Assembly (NCBI GenBank): GCA_963836665.1
Contig: CAWIKL010000001.1
Coordinates: forward strand, 248,001-312,000
Origin: JAICSD01 sp963836665
GTDB lineage: Bacteria; Acidobacteriota; Vicinamibacteria; Vicinamibacterales; 2-12-FULL-66-21
DNA: 64,000 nt
Direction of reading: 5' to 3'
The notes below the pieces were generated by a model, which was not told where the DNA came from, ran no database searches, and saw only the letters and a list, made by a program, of their open reading frames with translations. The translations under genes and the position numbers were made by a program. Shown here piece after piece: positions 59,594 through 64,000 of this stretch; position 1 is the first letter of the stretch; each line of letters opens with the position of its first letter.

Positions 59594-62269
59594 TCAGCGG
59601 CCGCCGAGCAGGGCCGTCAGTTCGTCGTTGGTCCACGGCCGCGTGCGATCGGCGGTCGCCTTGCGCGTCGCGATTACCACCGCCGGGTCGACCGCCGACG
59701 CCGAGTGTCCCCACTCGCGCCGCACGTAGGTGAGGACGGCTGCGATCTGGTCGTCGGTCAAGGCGTTGCCGAGCGGCGGCATCAGGCCGATCGGACCCTC
59801 CTTGCCGTTCAACACGATGCGGGATGGAATCGCGGGATCGCCGGCCAGCGCGAAGGCGGAGCCGACCAGCGGCGGCGCCAGCTTGTCTCGGCCACGCCCG
59901 TCGGGCTGATGACACGCCTGGCAGAGATTCTGGTAGACGAGTTTGCCGGCGTCGAAGCGCACCTGTTCCGCTGCCGACAGCGGCGCAACCGCGGCGACCC
60001 CAGGCTTGCCCGGCCACTCCAGCCGCGCCAGCAGGTCGCGCGCGCGCGCCGAGAGGTCGTCGTTCCTCGCGGCGAGTGCGACGATGGCGGGCTCATGTTC
60101 CAGCTTGAGGGCGGGGCGCCCGGCGCCTCGTCCGCGGCCGCCGGGCGCCGCGCCGCGTCCGCCGTCGCCGGCGCGGCCTGTCGGGAAGGCTGACGCTCCG
60201 CCAGGGCCGGCTCGGCCGCCGGGGCACGTCGGGCAGGGCGCGTCCGGCGCCGATGCGGGCGCGGGGCGCCCGCGCCCTGTTGCCGCATCGACGACAAGCA
60301 GCTGCACTTCAGCGCCTCGTAGAAGCGCGGAGCGCAGCCACGACGGCCGCGACGTGTCCGCGACGACATCGAAGATGTGCTGGATGTCGCCGTTGTCGCC
60401 ACGCGACACGATCGTCGCGGCCAGCATGGTGACGGCGGCGCGGCGCGCAGGCGCGTCATCCGGGGCGCGCGCCAGGATGTCGACGACCGCGGCTTCGCTG
60501 CCGGCGATGCCACTCAGCGCCGCGTCGACGACGGCCGGATCGTTGCCGTGGCGCGCCAGCACGGACGCGATCGCGTCCGGTTTGAGATTGGCGGACAGCG
60601 CACCGAGCGACGCGGCCACCTGCTCCCGCACTTCCCAATCGGGGTCATCGACATGTGCAAGGACCGCCTGGCGCGCCCCCTCGTCGCCGCCCAGCCATCG
60701 CTCGGCCAGGCGGACGGCGGAGAGCCGCACATCGCGTGAGGAATCGTGCAGCGCCGCGACCACCAGCGCCGGGTCGAGCGCGCCCAGGCCGTCCAACGTC
60801 CAGAGGGCGTGGAGCTTGAGACGTGGCACTGCTGCGGCTGCCGCGAGGCGCCTGAGCGGCTCGATAGCGGCCGGATCACGCCGCTGCACGAGCAACTGCT
60901 GCGCCGTGTCGCGCCACCAGCCGTTGGGATGCGACAACGTATCGATGAGGGTTGCCGTCGTCGCCCGCGAGAGAGCGGGCGACGGTCCTCGCCTCGTTGT
61001 GTCGTGCACGACGCGCCAGATGCGTCCGTGCGCGATCGTCTGCTCGAGCGACCGCGAGAGGATTTGATCCCGCAGGTACTCGGTGATGAAGCCGCGGTGC
61101 TGGATGATGCCACGGTAGATGTCGGCGACATAGATCGTGCCGTCGGGCGCCGCCGACAGGTACACGGGCCGGAAGCGCTCGTCGGTGGAAGCGATGAACT
61201 CCCCGTTCGAGTACGCTTTCTCCGCCCTCAGCGTGGCGCCGTCGTCGCTGACGAGGAGCCGGCTGACGAGATTCGCGGCGGGCTCGGCCACGAAGACGTT
61301 GCCATAGAGCTCCGGCGGCAGGCGATCGCCGCGGTAGACGATCGGCGAGCACACCGACGTAAAGTGCGCGAGGGTGCCGTCGGCGCGCAGGATGCCCGTT
61401 TGATAGCCGCGGTTGACGCCGGGCGTCGGGTGCGCCGGCCAGGTCTCGTTCAGATCGTCTGGGGCATGGCCGAGGAATTCATCGCTGCCGCGGGTGCGCG
61501 TCAGCGCCGGGTTGCGGCCGTAGTAATACGTCGGCACGAAATCGGCGTGCAGCGCTGATTCGTTGGAATTCCTGAACACGTGTCCGGCATCGTCCTGCGA
61601 CGCGCCCCACTGCCCGCGCGCCGGCGTTTTGCGGACCTCGAACGCGCCGTTCTTCCAGCGCAGGAAGGTGTCGACCTCGGAGGTGTAGATCCAGTTGTCG
61701 AGTGCCCAGAGCAGCGTGTTGGCGTTGTGCTCGACGTTGGCGTCGAGACGACCGTAGTCGTCGGTGACGAGCGTCTTCCTGTCAGCCTTGAGGTCGTGGT
61801 CGAGGTCCTGCATGAACCACAGGTGCGGCGGCTCGCCGACGAGCACGCCATCGTCGAGCACTTTGAGCGCTCTCGGCAGGATCAAACCGTCTGCGAACAC
61901 CGTCCGCTTGTCCATGCGCCCGTCGCCGTCGGTGTCCTGCAGCACGACAACGCGGCCTACGGGATCGTGCTCGTGCCCGGCCTGGATGTCGTTCATGTAG
62001 CCGGCCATCTCGACGACCCAGAGGCGGCCATCGCTGTCCCAGTCGATGACCACCGGGTCCTGCACCAGCGGTTCGCTGGCGACGAGTTCGAGGTGATAGC
62101 CTGGCGGCATGACGATCGTCTTGAGTTCGTCGGCCGGCGATCGCACTGGCGAGGCGGACGACATCGGCGCGACGGGCGGCGGCCACGGCCGCCCTGCCTG
62201 AAACGCGGCCGCGCCGGCGGCCGCAACCACGACGAACGCAGCGACGACAACGGAGGTGACGTGGCGCAT
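59594..62269 (-). CDS. PVC-type glucose-dehydrogenase-like, HEAT and cytochrome c protein
   Basis: 891 residues from ATG 62269 with a signal peptide (VTSVVVAAFVVVAAAGAAAFQ). The first ~370 residues are a beta-propeller of the PVC membrane-bound dehydrogenase type (PPGYHLELVASEPLVQDPVVIDWDSDGRLWVVEMAGYM, DTDGDGRMDKRTVF, YVADIYRGIIQHRG). Then come HEAT repeats, a Pro/Gly-rich linker, and a C-terminal cytochrome c with CQACH near 783 (heme) and later Met ligand candidates (GLMPPLGNALTDDQ). It probably passes electrons from a sugar or alcohol. The MFS gene lies 8 bp upstream. Confidence 0.85.
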   Translation of the reverse strand: MRHVTSVVVAAFVVVAAAGAAAFQAGRPWPPPVAPMSSASPVRSPADELKTIVMPPGYHLELVASEPLVQDPVVIDWDSDGRLWVVEMAGYMNDIQAGHEHDPVGRVVVLQDTDGDGRMDKRTVFADGLILPRALKVLDDGVLVGEPPHLWFMQDLDHDLKADRKTLVTDDYGRLDANVEHNANTLLWALDNWIYTSEVDTFLRWKNGAFEVRKTPARGQWGASQDDAGHVFRNSNESALHADFVPTYYYGRNPALTRTRGSDEFLGHAPDDLNETWPAHPTPGVNRGYQTGILRADGTLAHFTSVCSPIVYRGDRLPPELYGNVFVAEPAANLVSRLLVSDDGATLRAEKAYSNGEFIASTDERFRPVYLSAAPDGTIYVADIYRGIIQHRGFITEYLRDQILSRSLEQTIAHGRIWRVVHDTTRRGPSPALSRATTATLIDTLSHPNGWWRDTAQQLLVQRRDPAAIEPLRRLAAAAAVPRLKLHALWTLDGLGALDPALVVAALHDSSRDVRLSAVRLAERWLGGDEGARQAVLAHVDDPDWEVREQVAASLGALSANLKPDAIASVLARHGNDPAVVDAALSGIAGSEAAVVDILARAPDDAPARRAAVTMLAATIVSRGDNGDIQHIFDVVADTSRPSWLRSALLRGAEVQLLVVDAATGRGRPAPASAPDAPCPTCPGGRAGPGGASAFPTGRAGDGGRGAAPGGRGRGAGRPALKLEHEPAIVALAARNDDLSARARDLLARLEWPGKPGVAAVAPLSAAEQVRFDAGKLVYQNLCQACHQPDGRGRDKLAPPLVGSAFALAGDPAIPSRIVLNGKEGPIGLMPPLGNALTDDQIAAVLTYVRREWGHSASAVDPAVVIATRKATADRTRPWTNDELTALLGGR

Positions 62270-62277
62270 GGCAATGC

Positions 62278-63594
62278 TCAGTCGAGCGTGACGGGTTCGA
62301 GGCGAGGCACCAGCAGATGCACGACAAGAAGCGTCAGGAGATACGCGGACGCTGCCATCAGGAAGATCAACTTGTAGCTGCCCGTCGTTTCGAGCAGGTA
62401 GCCGGTGATCTTGGCGACGAGCATGCCGGCGACGGCGCCGCACATGCCGACGAAACCTATCACCGAGCCCACCGCGCGGCGCGGGAACATGTCAGATGCC
62501 AGTGTAAACACGTTGCACGACCATCCCTGGTGCGCGGCGGCGGCGATGCCAACCACCAACACGGCCATCCACTCGGAGCGCAACGTCGGCGCCAGCGCGA
62601 TCGGCAGGGCGCACACGCCGCAGACGAACAGCGTGGTCTTGCGCGCGCGGTTCGCGGTCCAGCCACGCGTGAGCAAGGCCGACGACAGCCAGCCGCCGGC
62701 GATGCTGCCGAGGTCGGCGATCAAGTAAATGCTCACGAGTGGGAGCGCCATCGACTGCAGATCGATGCCGTGACTGCGGTGCAGGAAGTCGGGCACCCAG
62801 AACAGGTAGAGCCACCACACGGGATCGGTGCCGAACTTCGCCGCGGCGACGGCCCATGTCTGACGATAGCGCACGAGCGAGAGCCACGGAATGTGCGCCG
62901 GTGGGTCGGGCGGATCGCTCTCGATCACCGCCAGCTCTGCCGGGCTGACACGCGGATGGCCGGCGGGGGCCCCGTAGAGGGGCCACCAGATCGCGAGCCA
63001 GAGCAGCCCGAGCGCGCCCGTCGCGACGAAGGCCCACTGCCAGCCGTAGCGCACGGTTACGACCGGCACGATGAGCGGGGTCAGGAGCGCGCCGATGTTG
63101 GTGCCGGAGTTGAAGATTCCGGTCGAGAGGGCGCGCTCGCGCTTGGGAAACCATTCCGCGACGGTCTTTATCGCGGCCGGGAAATTGCCGGACTCGCCGA
63201 TGCCCAGCGCGAAACGCGCGGCAATGAATCCGGCCACTGATGCCGAATACGTCAGCCCGAAAGCCTCGAGTGCCCGCGCGACGCCGGGGCCGAAGTTCGT
63301 CACGAACGCGTGCGCGATCCCGGCGGCGCTCCACACCAGCAACGACAAGGCGAAGCCCGCCTTGGTCCCTACCCTGTCGATGACGCGTCCGGCGAATACG
63401 TAGCCGATGGCATAGGCAAGCTGAAACGAGAAGATGATGTCGGCGTAGTCGACTTCGCTCCAGTTGAATTGCTGCTGGAGCGTTGGCTTGAGCAGCCCGA
63501 TCACTTGCCGGTCGACGTAGTTGATGGTCGCGGCCAGGAAAAGCAAGCCGCAGATTACCCAGCGGAAGTTCCCGGCACCCTTCGTCGGGGGCAC
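62278..63594 (-). CDS. MFS transporter, hexuronate (ExuT)-type
   Basis: 438 residues with 12 TM helices of the anion:cation symporter subfamily: NYVDRQVIGLLKPTLQQQFNWSEVDYADII, GESGNFPAAIKTVAEWFPKRERALSTGIFNSGTNIGA and the signature GRVIDRVGTKAGF. ExuT/GarP-like members import hexuronates or hexarates with protons. The start is GTG 63594. It lies 8 bp before the PVC-type cytochrome gene, suggesting a common operon for sugar-acid use. Confidence 0.85.
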   Translation of the reverse strand: MPPTKGAGNFRWVICGLLFLAATINYVDRQVIGLLKPTLQQQFNWSEVDYADIIFSFQLAYAIGYVFAGRVIDRVGTKAGFALSLLVWSAAGIAHAFVTNFGPGVARALEAFGLTYSASVAGFIAARFALGIGESGNFPAAIKTVAEWFPKRERALSTGIFNSGTNIGALLTPLIVPVVTVRYGWQWAFVATGALGLLWLAIWWPLYGAPAGHPRVSPAELAVIESDPPDPPAHIPWLSLVRYRQTWAVAAAKFGTDPVWWLYLFWVPDFLHRSHGIDLQSMALPLVSIYLIADLGSIAGGWLSSALLTRGWTANRARKTTLFVCGVCALPIALAPTLRSEWMAVLVVGIAAAAHQGWSCNVFTLASDMFPRRAVGSVIGFVGMCGAVAGMLVAKITGYLLETTGSYKLIFLMAASAYLLTLLVVHLLVPRLEPVTLD

Positions 63595-63608
63595 GCCGCG
63601 GGGCGCCC

Positions 63609-64000
63609 CTATTGGCGGTGCCAGCGCGTGATCACCACGTGCGATCCGCGCTCCTCGACGTCGAAGGTGATGACCTGCCCGGCGCGCAGGTCCCTGCCGG
63701 CAGCGGGATCGAGGAGGTATGTGCGTTTGGCCCTCGACTGGGTGTCGCGGATGACGATCTTGTCGTGCTTTAGATCGACGTGCTCGACCTGCCCTTCGAG
63801 CACGGCCGGTTCGGCGTCGACAATGGTGTGGCGTCCGCGCAGCAATTCGGCCCGGACGAGTACGACACGATCGCGCCGTAGCACCCGATAGAGCGATCGA
63901 TCCTCGATGTGATACGTGCGATGGTGCCCGCCGACGTCGAGCCGGACCTCGCTGTGCCTCTCGTCGACGTCATACACGCGCCCCTTGACGCGCTCGGCGT
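63609..64000 (-). CDS. 3' part of a protein of unknown function
   Basis: The frame continues beyond the right edge (AERVKGRVYDVDERHSEVRLDVGG), so the GTG at 63977 is probably internal. The visible product is beta-strand-rich and charged (HRTYHIEDRSLYRVLRRDRVVLVRAELLRG, ITFDVEERGSHVVITRWHRQ), resembling an OB-fold or small secreted beta-domain. It ends 14 bp before the MFS start. I do not recognise a family. Confidence 0.5.
   Translation of the reverse strand, partial: AERVKGRVYDVDERHSEVRLDVGGHHRTYHIEDRSLYRVLRRDRVVLVRAELLRGRHTIVDAEPAVLEGQVEHVDLKHDKIVIRDTQSRAKRTYLLDPAAGRDLRAGQVITFDVEERGSHVVITRWHRQ

Noticed and set aside
1..64000. CRISPR arrays, insertion sequences and rRNA genes
   Set aside because: No regularly spaced repeats, transposase or rRNA sequence was seen in the window.

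Overview
The window is about 64 kb of high-GC bacterial chromosome. The gene content fits an Acidobacteriota genome, probably of the Vicinamibacteria type. Pointers are two secreted sortilin/VPS10-like BNR propeller proteins, a PVC-type heme/HEAT protein, a CBM9-like protein, a BlaI/M56 pair, an lmo0937-family peptide and a long NtrY-like kinase. This placement is inferred from gene content; no rRNA is present.

Layout. Positions 1-11.7 kb are mostly minus-strand housekeeping genes: dnaE, accA, recJ and a membrane protein cut by the window edge, then guaA and an aminotransferase/membrane-protein pair, with one plus-strand propeller lipoprotein-like gene between them. Positions 11.8-26.3 kb hold a large NtrY-like kinase (frameshifted), the phospholipid pair psd-pssA, a DUF465 gene, rimI-tsaB, mutS (frameshifted), a metallopeptidase-propeller-barrel fusion, and a polyamine pair (deoxyhypusine-synthase-like plus agmatinase). 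Positions 26.3-30.7 kb hold a TPR/sigma-54 activator and a PilZ protein, with four copies of a 15-bp palindrome around them, and a TPR membrane protein.

Positions 30,743-40,128 are a compact integrated element in tRNA-Arg(CCT), bounded by a perfect 39-bp direct repeat. It carries a tyrosine integrase, two excisionase-like proteins, a RepA-like ATPase followed by a cluster of TTGTCCG repeats, a single HK97-type major capsid protein and many small genes. No portal, protease, terminase or tail gene is seen. It looks like a satellite-type or highly reduced phage element.

Positions 40.1-64 kb return to host genes: apt, acylphosphatase and a uricase-like T-fold protein, two sortilin-like secreted proteins, a CBM9-like protein, a glycoside-hydrolase-like Tat protein, a xylose-isomerase-like TIM barrel, BlaI/M56, a PAS kinase, a spermidine-synthase-like membrane protein (frameshifted), a PVC-type cytochrome protein and an MFS transporter. 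Within this stretch lies what I consider the best single find: a secreted peroxiredoxin whose peroxidatic cysteine codon is an in-frame TGA, followed at once by a SECIS-like hairpin, so probably a selenoprotein.

Three long conserved genes carry single frameshifts, one of them in a G homopolymer. The most economical reading is consensus error in the assembly.
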